DNA from: Oenanthe sinensis
Taxonomy: Eukaryota > Streptophyta > Magnoliopsida > Apiales > Apiaceae
Direction of reading: 5' to 3'
DNA: 64,000 bases
NCBI GenBank assembly: GCA_028671895.1
Contig: CM053795.1
Location: 8,019,501 to 8,083,500 of the forward strand
In this document: positions 49,301-61,500 of the stretch, one piece after another
How the letters are laid out: every line of letters begins with the position of its first letter
Position numbering within the stretch: the stretch's first letter is position 1
Position numbers and translations under genes: made by a program
The notes under the pieces: model-generated
The model's input: the letters and a program-made list of their open reading frames with translations, nothing else
Told to the model about the DNA's origin: nothing
The model's database searches: none

Positions 49301-49884
49301 TAACATTAATTATGGATCCCATTTATCGTTTGAAACTTTGAATCATGAATTTGAACTCGGTTAATGTTGACGAGAATAAGAATGAGAATGAATTAACATT
49401 AGGATCTCATTCCTGTTTCCATTAGCCTGGTTAAAATCTCATTATTCAAACGGTTTTAAAATAATAAATCATATAAATATGAAATTATATTTTATATATT
49501 ATTATTTATAAAATTTATAAATATTATAATAATAATAATAAAATTGTGATAAAAAATTTGTTAATTTGACTGAATTTTTGTAAAATATTTAAAAAGAAAG
49601 GGAAGAAGTAATTTAGAAAATACCAATAAATAAATAAACTCAAGCGCGATTAGCATAAAACAGACAATAATAAAAGATGGAAGATTTTTACAAGTGGTTG
49701 TGTTAAAATTTGTTTGCAGTCTAATATAGTTATATGATTATAAAAATTTAAATTTATTTTGATTTCAAAACATTTAAATTTAAAATTTATAAATGCTAAC
49801 ATATTTAATATCATTTAAAATTAATTTTTTAAATAATTTTTTTATTTTCAGTTATGACTTTACATAATTTTGCTAAGTAAATTA
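46330..49884. other. Gene-free AT-rich stretch
   Basis: No coding exon recognised in 3.5 kb. Holds AAATTCGAA/AATATTC-rich simple sequence (46330-46620), the 41-bp tandem repeat near 47.6 kb and otherwise AT-rich filler. Short open frames here have no recognisable domains. Confidence 0.35.
47592..47674. repeat. 41-bp tandem repeat, two copies
   Basis: TTTCGTTAAATAGAATAAAT and the following bases to AGTTAGTAAAA occur twice with period 41 and one visible substitution (GACCTAG/GACCCAG). Confidence 0.9.
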
Positions 49885-51330
49885 TGTGACATTAGTGATA
49901 TGAGCTAAAAGTAAGCCCTAAAGACACAATTAATGTAGCATTGATTAGACCTAATTTGGTCCAAAAAGGGAGACCCATTTAATGAGGCTCGAAACCCTAA
50001 TTATTAAATAAATTTGTAATTAATTAATTAGCTAAATACACAGCTAATTAATTATGTCCAACTACAAGGAAATTACTTCAAGGAGTAGCCCTCAAGACAC
50101 CTCAATCAACAAGAAAATATATTCATACATAGAAACTACTTCTATCACAAGAAGGATCTAAAATTCTTCAAGGAGGTGCCTTACCCGCTAAGGCTCCTAA
50201 ACCTATTATAATTCTTAGACTCTCTACGTCTATATAAAGGGCATAACCCATCATTCTTAAAACTACGTCTGGCTTGATTCTCATACGCACTGAGATACGT
50301 AGGCATCTTGTGAGGGTATAATTAAGCTACGAAACACAAGCGCAGCCATTAAAACTCGATAAATTCCGACACCCATTGCATTTGATATACCCTAGTTTTT
50401 AATCCATAGCATTTGGCGCGGTCTATGAGAAGACAACATCAACCATGGTAAAAACACGAAGAGCTGATGGAGACATCGTCCCTACCACAAGAAACCGACT
50501 GCTGTGATTCCTCTTTATGGAACTCAAACCACCGAGGTCCCCGCTACAACCACTAATCCTACTGAAACTCAAGGCCCTAGAACTCAAAGGCTTGGCCCGT
50601 TCAGTGAAATCGTCCATTCTACCAATTATGAGGAAGTTATCCACGGATCTGACCCTCTGTCTCAGGTAACTCAAACTCCTTTTATTGCTACTGTTCCTCC
50701 TCGTGCACAAATTTCTACTGTTGTTATCCCCAGTAGCACCATTGCCTAACCTAGCCTTAGACTGTCCCAAACTTATCTCACTCCATATATCATAGGGTTG
50801 GAATGGGCATATGGAAGGAATCTGTGATTTCTCAGGACCATATTCAACTGATGATGAAAGATCTGAAGGCACTGATATTAATCCTAGAAGAAGAAGGCCT
50901 GGCAAGGAACCCGTATGGAGCCAACGTTCTCAGTCCCGTAGGACACTGAAGCAGAAAATTGCTTCCTAAGAGGCTGAACTCAAAGAAGTAAAGAAAAACC
51001 TGGGTCGGCAGAACACAAGGCCAGCCCCGAGGCATGAAGCCCCTGATATCATAGAGCTAGAAGGAACCCCTCGAGAGAGGAGAAGAGAAACTGCGAGGGC
51101 TGATCCCATTGAGTTGTTACCATCTGGAGATCCTGATGATCCAACACCACCCTTTACTGAAACGATCATGAACGCTCACATCTAAAGGAAGTTCGAGATG
51201 CTCACCATCAAGACTTATGATGGAACGGGAGACCCCTCGAATCATATAAGAATTTTCTTGAATGTTTTGTTACTACAACCTATTAATTATGATGTCAAGT
51301 GCAGGGCTGGCATAGTGTGTGAGGACACAA
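49885..51330 (+). mobile_element. Ty3/gypsy-type LTR with gag remnant, truncated
   Basis: A probable LTR runs from TGTGACATTAG (49885) to about 50410, with a TATATAAAGG promoter at about 50231. Next comes TTTGGCGCGGTCTATGAGAA, the usual junction and primer-site region of plant gypsy elements, then ATGGTAAAAACACG as the gag start (50444). The gag reading is broken by stops and frame changes (for example a TGA about 20 codons in). A late segment reads IKTYDGTGDPSNHIRIFLN, matching the gag domain of plant gypsy elements. Similarity ends near 51.3 kb, with no pol and no second LTR in the window. Confidence 0.65.
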
Positions 51331-54300
51331 TTCATCTTGTATAAATCATAATACATCTAACTATTCCACTAATTTAAATTTTGTGTCATTATAAATCTTG
51401 TTTTAACACAACTTTTTATAATTATTTCCTCCTATTACATAGATCTAACATACCATCATCTATGTATATACACTCAAATCATATTGCAACAATTATAAAA
51501 ATTTGCATGAATTTTAGAGAGGGATGGTAGATACACACAAGAACGAGTTTTAATATGAACAATTTAATATTCATACCACAAATACAAAATGGAACATATA
51601 TAGACATTTCAACATAATTGCATATATTGACTAATCCAAATCTTAGAAAATAAACTTACTCCAAGAATAACATAACCATATGTAAAAATTTAGAATTGAC
51701 CTTTCTAGAAATTAGACAATTTACATCACGTAAAAAACTTTATTTCAAGATATGTAAAATATGAAACTTATAGATAATCAAACAAATTTTCCATTATGTT
51801 AAATCTCTTAAAAAGTGAATTAGTAACGAATTCAAAATAAATTAAAACACGGACTGCTATAATCGAAAAATAATAAACTTCTAGACATATTCTAATTTAT
51901 ACCTTTTAAAATTAATAAACATTATAAAAGGTAATAAAATATGATTTTACTTAAAGGTCTCGAAAATATATTTCCGAATTGATATTACACATAATTTTCG
52001 GATGTATATCCAATTTTATATGATTTTTCAAAATTGTAGTATCCTATTTTCAAATCACACCAATAATGTATACATATGACAGAATTTCGTAAATGTATAT
52101 GTAGAATCTCAAAAATCCTAAACTACGAAAGTTGTAGACAATTAAGAGATTTTTCCGAAAAGTCTAAAATCATTCAATTCTGAGATAAAATGAATTTAAT
52201 ATGATTTTTACGAGAAATGTAAACTAGCATAATTCAAACATATAAATTTAGACTAATATCATAAAAAAGAATAGAGTGATAAAAGTGATGCATACATCAA
52301 AATCTTAATGTACAATTACCAATTCTCTAAAATTTCAAATTCATAATTTCATAATCTTTCAAGTTTAACTTGAGTATTGAAAAGAATCTTAAATCTAAGA
52401 ATAAAATGACAATTCATGCTTTATAATAGAAAATACATATAAACGATTAACCACTTGAATTTGGACCCAAATTAATCAATCAAAATAAATTTTAAACCTT
52501 ATATTCTTGAATGCAATATACACCAACATACTAATGGAACGGAAGAGGAAGTCGGACTGATAATGTATTATGAAATTATTGATATACTGTTATGATAATA
52601 CAGAGAGAGTTTAAGGAGAGAGATATATAATTTCTACATCCCTTCAATCATATACAATGGCCATATACATAGATGTAAGTTACAAGTACATGTGAAAAGT
52701 TAGAAGTCATAGAAAAGTGAAAAATCAAAAGATTGATACATAAAAAGCCAAAAGTCTGTACTTAAAAAGTCAATGACATTCCAACAAATATATTATTTAA
52801 AACACAGAGATATTTTTGATATTTTAGAATGCCTAGCACCATGCACATCTTAACACGTACATCCTTTACTAAAGTAAAAATTAATTAATTAATTATTGGG
52901 GAGCTAATATTTGGTCTCCATTTCATTCAACAAGTCTCTCTCACACATGACCATGACCAGGAACACCACCTGCAAAGCCCATTCCAATATTCGGGTACTT
53001 GTCCCCGTTTTTCCTTTTATCAACACAAACTATCTTATTTTATAACTAATAATTAATAAAACTGTCATATCAACTAAAATTTTTTATATAAATCAATTAA
53101 TCATGTATTTGTTCGCATAAATATTCATTTTGACTCAAAATCAATAAAGTTAAACTGTGACAAAAATTTAAGCTACTATTCGAGAATCAAGATGTGATAT
53201 CGATCTCAATATCAAAACATAACTATATACATACGGAAACGTATATATGAGTGCTTGGGTATCTGTTATATTAGCGTGGCCATTCCAACCTGTTCAAGTA
53301 AAAGCATAGCATCATGTTGTATGTGTTGTGTGTGTGTTCCTCAGATCCTCTCGATCTCCTTCATGCCACATTTAGACCATGACTGTTTTTTTTATATTGG
53401 TTTGTGTGGTGTTGTCACTGACTGTGTGCGCTATTATTGTCCAATAATTATATGTATTATCTTATTATAACATTCGATCATTGTTGTGCATTCATTTTTA
53501 TCAAATTATTGGCTATGCATATCATATGATATTTAATTTTATATGCAAGTATGACACCGCCTCTCCCTTCTACATGCTTCAACAAAGAACAATTAAGCTT
53601 CTATTACTCTGCAGTCTGTACATACTGCATCGTGCTTACCTAGCAAACTTGGGTAGAAATCTAAAGAAAGAATAATTAATAGAATACCGGCAACCTTAAG
53701 GTCATTGATCAGCAACAAACCTATGCCTAAGAGTTGCAACATGCAGTAGCACACAGGATATAGTATTAAATATGTTGACGAAATCTCCGGTTCAGGACAC
53801 CAATCTGCAGACACTTGCAAGGAGCTTTTACTCGTCAATGTTCAAAAATCAAAACAAACCACAACCATTAATAATTAATAATAAGCAATAAGTCCATCCA
53901 TTGCAAGGATATGGTAATGGTAATCTTCCGATACTTGAAGTTCTAATAGGTCTTAATAGTAATAGTGAACAGGTACTTCCTCAAAATATAAATCATATAT
54001 ATAGCAGACATGAACTGCAGCAAATTTGCTCCTAATTATAGTTTACTTGCCATTTTCTGCTTAGGTTTTGGTCAATGTATTGTATCCTGTAAAAAGAATA
54101 GACAAATATCAGACAAAAGCTCTTATCAATAAAGCCGATATGTACAAGCAAAGTAATACACATGAAAGAAGGATGCCATTTGTGCCAAATGGATCAAACA
54201 CAATGAAGCAAGAGTGAGAATATGCATAAAGAACTGTTAAAGAAAAAACACCCCAATCCGAGAAAAGTCAATCAAGTGATGCAATTTGTAACAATAAATT

Positions 54301-54960
54301 GATACAAAAACGACAAAGAAACCAATTTACAATCATGGAACAGGGATGCAAAAAGAATTTAATTTTTGAATTGCTATTACAAAGTGACTACTAAATAACA
54401 ACTGGGAGAATAGGAAAGTTATGCACTGCACTGGGAAGTACTACAAATGTTACTCAATTATAACTCTCATTATTCTTAACAACTCATTGGTGGCAACAGG
54501 TAATCCACAAGACTAGATAACTTAACTTTTAGCTCATCGATAACTCTCGTTACCCTTTTACTCTAGTTAGCTGCAAAAGTTTAGAACTTATAATTTTTAG
54601 AAAAAGTCGGGGCCATTGGGCTATACTGCGTATGGGGATTAATAGTCCAGTAGAAATCAAAACAGAAAGTCCTATACCAAGCATCATTTTTATAAACAAG
54701 CAAGGCCCAAGAATTCTCTCCTCTACTTCTCACAATAAATTGGCCATAGTCTCTCTTTTTATTTTACGAATGTCCCTCTACATTCTTATATCCTCCTCGC
54801 TTCATATCTTTCACTGATTACTAAAGATATGGTAAGGGGGGAGAACTTGAACTGTCAACAGCTTGCAGGTAAAAGCAAGATAAACATGGTCATACAACAA
54901 AATAACTAATAAATAGTAATATATTACTAAAAATAATAATAATGTATGTTGAATATTGCA
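51331..54960. other. Gene-free stretch
   Basis: AT-rich; no exon with a recognisable domain. Less AT-rich, transcript-like sequence occurs around 53230-53840 and 54000-54200, but no frame is convincing. It could be part of a non-coding transcript or UTR. Confidence 0.3.
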
Positions 54961-54982
54961 CCTTAGTATGGCTTGACTAGAA

Positions 54983-55058
54983 AGAGATACAGGGGTTCGC
55001 ACCCTATGCCTGTCCAGATCAGAGATACAGGGGTTCGCACACTATGCCTGTCCTGATC
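54983..55058. repeat. 38-bp tandem duplication
   Basis: 54983-55020 and 55021-55058 are near-identical copies beginning AGAGATACAGGGGTTCGCAC. Two substitutions are visible. Confidence 0.9.
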
Positions 55059-55265
55059 ATACATCTTAAAAATTCTGCAAGGCCGGGCTCAGGTTTTTAT
55101 TTTTTATTATAAAGGTAGTTCTTTTGAATACACTGAATAGTGTTACTAAATCACTAGTTGTGCACTCAATAAAGAGCAAGTCATTAAATTTACCAATTTT
55201 GTGAGTTTGATGAGTATTGATAATAATCAAATACTAGTAGATGTAAATGTGTTGTGAAGTTACCT

Positions 55266-56128
55266 CTAGAATATTTCTTTGGCATTTTCCACTTTCTCAA
55301 ATCCATGGAGTGAAACAAGTGTCTCTGTGTATTTGCAAGTTGCGTGATAATTTATGTGATTGGCGACGTAATCTCCAAGTCCATACCATTTAGTCTCTTT
55401 CTTCTTCTCATAGTCATACAGAATTTCATACAAGAAGCAGGTTTCATTCAGTAACTTTGTTCCATAAAACTGTCTTGCGCCCGCGCCCAAATAACAAGAA
55501 AGCCATATCTCAGTTTCTGAATCGGGAGAGAATCATCAATCCTCTTTTCGTACAAAATCCTGATGACCTTATAGTCATTCGAGATATAATCGTAGCCAAA
55601 CAACATCAGTTTCCTACTAGGGTCGTAATTGCAATATGTACTTATGCGTGGATGGGGAAACGAAAGTTTCTTGCATTGCCTGATGGATGGATTCCAAAGG
55701 AAAAAACCATTACAAGCGAAGCGATCCTCAAATAGACAGACAATGCCATTATAACAACCAATAAATTTACCATAGACAAGAGATTTCGGCATATTGATAC
55801 GAACAAAGTGCACAGGAGGTGTGGACAAATCTCAGGCATTGGTGTGATCGACAAGTGCCTGGTCAATAAGTTGTCGGTGTCGCTGCTGATGTTGCTCTTC
55901 AACGCCCAACCAGTAGCTGACGGTAATGAGATTGACAAGTGTGGGATGAGTACGTGAAGTAAGGATGGCATGGTGAAGCTGACGTTTGATAAAATTAGGG
56001 CTTGAGATTGTAGATAGCCATGACTTGCACACAGACTTGCATACGAGCAATGATTTTACAGGAAGCAGTAAAACTACTTCTATAATCATCTCTTTCGGCA
56101 TATAGCCCAAGAATTTCTTCTCCGCCAT
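55266..56128 (-). pseudogene. F-box protein with F-box-associated domain, broken
   Basis: ATG at 56128 leads into an F-box (MPKEMIIEVVLLLPVKSLLV, then CKSVCKSWLSTISSPNFIKR). The same frame meets TGA at 55832-55834 and continues cleanly after it through VHFVRINMP, NGIVCLF, FFLWNPSIRQCKKL and GYDYISNDYKVIRI, an F-box-associated interaction domain. A frame change near 55480 then joins ARQFYGTKLLNETCFLYEIL and a C-terminal YTETLVSL, apparently with about 100 residues of the middle missing. Intact relatives are SCF ubiquitin-ligase substrate adaptors. The stop, frameshift and internal deletion together argue for a pseudogene. No intron was needed to read it. Confidence 0.85.
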
Positions 56129-56589
56129 GCAACAACTTTGAAAAAGAATTAAGCGTTATATTTTAATACCACGCAACTACGACAAACAGTCGGGCTGTAT
56201 GCCATAAAATCTTTACATATACAGTAGTTTGAATTAAAAAAGATTATAACTAATATTTTAATTTATATTATAAATATAAATATAATAATTTAATTATATA
56301 ATCTTAATGTATGTACAAAAAAATCAAATATTAAAGGAATACAGTACAATATGAAAGTTGGTTAATTCTAAAAATACTGTACATGAGTGGGAATTTTCAA
56401 ATCGAAGCTTCAAATATCAATATTAATATTATTAAAATGATAATATTAATACTAATTTAATTTAATACAAGTAATAAGTTTTAGTTTTAAATAAATTTAA
56501 TAATTTACGGAAGGGGGATTTCGAATAATGATGGTAAATGATGATTTAATGTATAATTACATAATATTTAGAACTGAATTTACTACTAA
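56129..56589. other. F-box pseudogene 5' flank
   Basis: AT-rich. No gene or element recognised. Confidence 0.3.
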
Positions 56590-58282
56590 TCTATACTATA
56601 TATTATTAGAGCCGTAAGGGCAAACGTTTGATCCGTCGTCGAACATTTTGTCTCTCACTCAACTTCAAACACACGTTCTGTCTCCTACTCAAATTGAAAC
56701 ATACTCTCCTACTCAAATTCAACCATACTCTCTTAATTAAAATAAATATACAGTTGTACTTATAATCTACTAACATGCTTCAATTTTCACATTACTCAAC
56801 CTCTTTAATTTATTTAAAATCATAATTTATTAATATTAAAATAATAATATTATTTTATTTATATTAATTAAATTTTATTACTATGTTATATCTATACTTT
56901 TATATTATATTATTATAAATGAACTTTTCTTTTAATTAGAATTTTATACTATATTATTAAAGTCGTAACAGCAAATGTTTAGTTCGTCGTTTGATCATTT
57001 TATCTCTCACTCAACTTCAAATACATGTCTCCTACTCAATTTCAAACACACTGTCTTAATTAAAATATACAGTTGTACTTACAATCTACTAATATGTTTC
57101 AATTTTCTCATTACTCAACCACTTTAATTTATTTAAAATCACAATTTATTAATTAAATTTTATTAATACTAAAATAATAATATTATTTTATTTATATTAA
57201 TTAAATTTTATTACTATACTATATCTATATTATCTATAATTGTATATTATATTATTCTAAATTAACTTTTCTTTTAATTAGAATATAGAGTTGTACTCAA
57301 AATCTATTAACATGTTTCAATTTCCTTATTGGTCAAATATTTTAATTTATTTAGAATTAAAATTTTATAATTATAATTTTTGAATATTAAAATTATATTA
57401 ATATTTTATCTATATTAAAACATATTATTTTATTTAAATTTTAATTAAAATATTTCTAATATATTTGAAACTCTTTTTATTAATAAAAATTCATAATCTA
57501 TACTATATTATTAAAGCCATATTGGCAAATGTTTGGTTGTCCCGCTCAAATTCAAATACACTCTTTTAATTAAATTTTAATTAAAATATAGAATTGTATT
57601 CATAATCTACTAATTAACATGTTTCAATTTCATCATCGTTCAAACACTTTAATTTATTTAAAATTATAATTTTATAATTAAATTTTTTGAATCTTAAAAT
57701 AATATCTATACTATATTTTTCCTACTCAAATTTAAACACACTTTTTAACTAAATTTTAATTAGAATATACTATATCAAACATATATATTATACATATAAC
57801 TCTATTAGAACAAATATATTATTCATACAAATTTATATACTATATATATATAATTTATAGTATATACAAATATATTAATAATAAAATGAAATAAATCATC
57901 ATATTATAATTTATTATACTATATATATATTATATATACAATTCTATCAATAGTGTAATCCGCTTTTACAATTCACGGGTAATATTATTTTACATTTAAA
58001 TTATAGAATATAATTTCTATTTTAGGAATAATATTATAATATAATTTTTATCTAATATAGTTGTATTAACATTTAACTTAATTTCAGTACCGTTTTTTAA
58101 TTTATTTAAAATTACAACCTATTAATCATATATCATGAATGTTAAAATAAAAAAATTAATATCATAATAATATATAAATAACATATAAAATTTTAATAAT
58201 AAAATAAATTGCTATATTAAATTAAATAGTCATATAAAATAATTAATATATACATTATTAATGTAACCGTGTTATAAGCTAG
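56590..58282. mobile_element. Helitron-like element with repeated 5' termini
   Basis: Starts TCTATACTATATATTATTAG after A (56589) and ends GCTAG before T (58283), which matches the Helitron rule of TC start, CTRR end and A/T target. The terminal motif TATACTATATTATTAAAG recurs near 56945 and 57497, each followed by related sequence (AGCAAATGTTT, CTCAACTTCAAA, TTTCAATTT, TTTAATTTATTTA). The unit is thus repeated as degenerate tandem or nested copies. No Rep/helicase ORF. A 3' hairpin before CTAG is not obvious, so confidence is moderate. Confidence 0.5.
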
Positions 58283-58293
58283 TATAATACTTA

Positions 58294-58469
58294 GGCCCTG
58301 TTTGTGTAAGCTTATAAGCTGAAAAAGTTGATATATATGTACTTTTTCTGAAAATAAGTAACTTATTTTCAAATTTGGAAATAAGATTTGGTCTTAAATT
58401 TCTAAAATAAATATGAAAATATTTTTTAAAAAAGTAACTTATTACTTATAAACTAAGCCAAACACCCTC
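58294..58469. mobile_element. Small MITE with TTA target duplication
   Basis: Left end GGCCCTGTTTGTGTAAGCTT; the complement of the right end starts GAGGGTGTTTGGCTTAG. TTA flanks it on both sides (58291-58293 and 58470-58472), which fits PIF/Harbinger insertion. 176 bases. It ends about 90 bases before the TDP1 start codon. Confidence 0.7.
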
Positions 58470-58559
58470 TTAATTGCATATATCGTAAAATTTGTGTTAT
58501 TAAAAATTAATAAAGTATAATAATTTTAGTAGTAGAAGTCTGGAACAACGTACTTGTTA

Positions 58560-61500
58560 ATGGCTGCATCCTCTCCCCAGGTACCCTATTGTTCTATACT
58601 AATAATAATATTAACTTCGTAATATTAAAATATTATGATCTACTATATCTGTATGTATACTGTATATATCATTCTGAACTTTTCTTGTTTTTTAATTGTT
58701 GTTAAAGATTGGATTTTTGGTTCCTGTAACTGATCAACTAGAAGAAAACACTTCAATCCCTAATATCCCAATTATAATTGGGCCCAACTTTGTGGGCCGT
58801 GATTGTATTCCGGTTACCGATAAAAGACTCAGCCGGAAGCATCTTTCCATTACTGCTTCTCCAAATGCCCCGGCCCAGATGATTGTAGTGAGTTTTAAGC
58901 TTAATGCACGCAATGTGTTTGAGATATGTCCTGTTAGAAGTTATTATGTGAAATGTGGTGTGGATGTTTAAATGTTGTAGCTTTTGGTTGTTATGTTTGG
59001 TTTGTAGGAAGGGTCGAACCCGGTTGTTGTTAGATCGAATGATCAAAGGAAGAAGCTTCTGTCGAGAGAGAGTTGTGTGATTAGAGATGGTGATGTTATT
59101 GAGTTGATACCGGGGTGTCACTTTTTTAAGTTTGTGACTGAGAGGAATAGTTTGGCACCCAAGAATCAGAAACGGGATTGTAGTGAAGGGAATAGAGTAG
59201 GTGAAGAAGATGTGTCGAGTAGTCGGAAGAGGGCAAAACAAGTTTCACATGATGAAGTTTTTGCGAGAAATTTGCAGGTATCTTTTTCCTTGGTGCAACT
59301 TGATAATTTTCATGATATGGAATCAGCGTAATAGATGAAATGTTTGCATTGTGCATCCGAAGTGATTTTTCCTTAATTTATTATTTTTTTACTGCATTTT
59401 CTCTTCTTTAGGCTGAGCTTAACAATGGTATCCACGTCCATGGTAGATCTACTGAGGCTATCCGTTACTTAAGCCCAACTAATGATAAATTACCGTCAAC
59501 TTTTCGACTTATGAAAGTGAAAGGGCTGCCACCCTGGGCAAATACAAATGCTGTTTCTATTGGTGATGTGGTTCAGGTACTATCTTCATCCTGGTTTGGC
59601 GCCAATCAAATCCATTTCTGGTAATCGGACTCGGCTGGAATTGTCCAACATGGATAGGTGTCCAAGTGTCGGACTTGGCAATATTTTGAAAATTTTACAT
59701 GTTTTTTGCCTAAAATAAGTTTCCGGTTGTCCATACCCATGTCCGAGTGTCGAGTGCCCGGCGACACGGGTACTCGAGGCAAAATGAAGAGTTGGGGTAA
59801 CAGAGAATTATGATCAAATAATCATGTGAATTGTAGCACCATGTTGTAATCCTGACTTAATATTTGCTATTGCCTATTGCTAAACTACAGGGCTGTTCAG
59901 AATTCACTGTCTAACTGTTGGTTTACCAGTACATGCATATTATATTAGATTCACAAGATGGGTTGAAGAGCTTCTGAACTTTATTGTAGGGAAATGTACA
60001 GGTTGCTATCCTTTCAAATTATATGGTGGATATTGACTGGTTGACTTCCGGTGAGTTCCATGTTATAGTTCTAATGTTAACAGTATAAGGACTCATCTGC
60101 ATTCTTATGATCATCTTGTTATAAAATGTATCATATTTATATGTTTATTTTCTGGACTTATTGTATATTATTTGAATCCTGTTGTCTGGCATTTTTGTAA
60201 TTTTAACTGGCTTTCACTTGCAATATAATTATCCAAGTTGTTGTGTATTTCAAAAAATGTGGATCTGTTTCATTAATTTCTGATACAATGATCCTTTTCC
60301 TTTCATAATGTAGCTTGTACAACACTTAATAAAGTTCCTCATGTTCTGGTCATTCATGGAGAGGGTGATGGTACATTGGAGTACATGAAGGTTTGCAGTA
60401 ACCTTAAGTAGTATATATCCTGGCTCTGGTGTTTCGTACTTCAAGCACAAGCTTTACCCATGTTTTCTGATTATTTTTCTAGAGAAAGAAGTTTGCAAAT
60501 TGGATTCTACACAGACCTCCATTACCAATTTCATATGGGACACACCATTCAAAAGCCATGCTTCTTGTTTATCCTCAAGGAGTGAGGATTATTGTCCATA
60601 CAGCAAACTTGATATATGTTGATTGGAATAATAAAAGCCAAGGGTTATGGATGCAAGATTTCCCGTGGAAGAGTTCTAATGCTTCAAATAAAGGATCTGG
60701 GTTTGAAAGTGACCTAGTTGATTATCTCACTGCATTGAAGGTACTAGTACTATTAATTAACTATGCAATATGTTATCGGCTTCATACAGTTGTTTCTCAA
60801 GTTCTTAGCTGGGGTTTGATGAAAACTAGTTCACCTTATCCACAAGGCTTAGCTTAGTGATACCCCTCTCCTCTTGGCAATAAGAGGTCCTGTAGTACCT
60901 TCACTGCAACAATTTTGGTTGACAAACTTGATGTGCCTCCAGGAACTTTGAAAATATGATATATGTTAACTAAATTGTATATCTCCTGATTTCATATGAC
61001 TATTTGCAGTTGCCGGAATTTTCTTTCAGCCTGCCGGGCCTTGGAAACTGTAGTATCAATGCATCGTTTTTCAGGAGATTTGATTACAGCAGTGCAACAG
61101 TAATTTTCTAATTTCTCTATTCTTTTTTATTCTTTTCAATTTTCCCCAATATTTTAATAGATTTTATTTTAGAAATCAGACAAGTGAAAATAGATAGTTT
61201 GATAAAAACTTAGATTTTTAGTTGACACACTCATCGTGTAATTCTTAAATATAATAACTAATGTTATCTTCTTTCTACGTGATATGTTTAAGTATGCAGT
61301 ATATTGACATTGATTATGAATTTATGATTCTATATTCTGAAAACTGTATTAAAGTCCTTATTTTTGTAATATATAATTTCAGGTCAGGTTGATTGCTTCT
61401 GTACCTGGTTACCACTCAGGTTCCAGTTTAAAAAAATGGGGGCATATGAAACTACGGACTGTTCTGCAGGAAAGTATTTTTGATCAGCAGTTTCGGAAGG

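Noticed and set aside
50423..51169. Minus-strand open frames across the gypsy gag region
   Set aside because: They are antisense to the gag remnant, which has recognisable gag sequence on the + strand.
53255..53838. Short Cys/Ile-rich frames on both strands
   Set aside because: No start context, splice chain or family similarity. Possibly part of a non-coding transcript, but unsupported.
54983..55058. GGGGTTCGCACCC resembling a tRNA T-arm or B box
   Set aside because: It occurs in a 38-bp tandem duplication with no D-arm, anticodon arm or acceptor stem around it.
58753..59356. Minus-strand open frames opposite TDP1 exons 2-3
   Set aside because: Shadows of well-supported TDP1 exons; no domain of their own.
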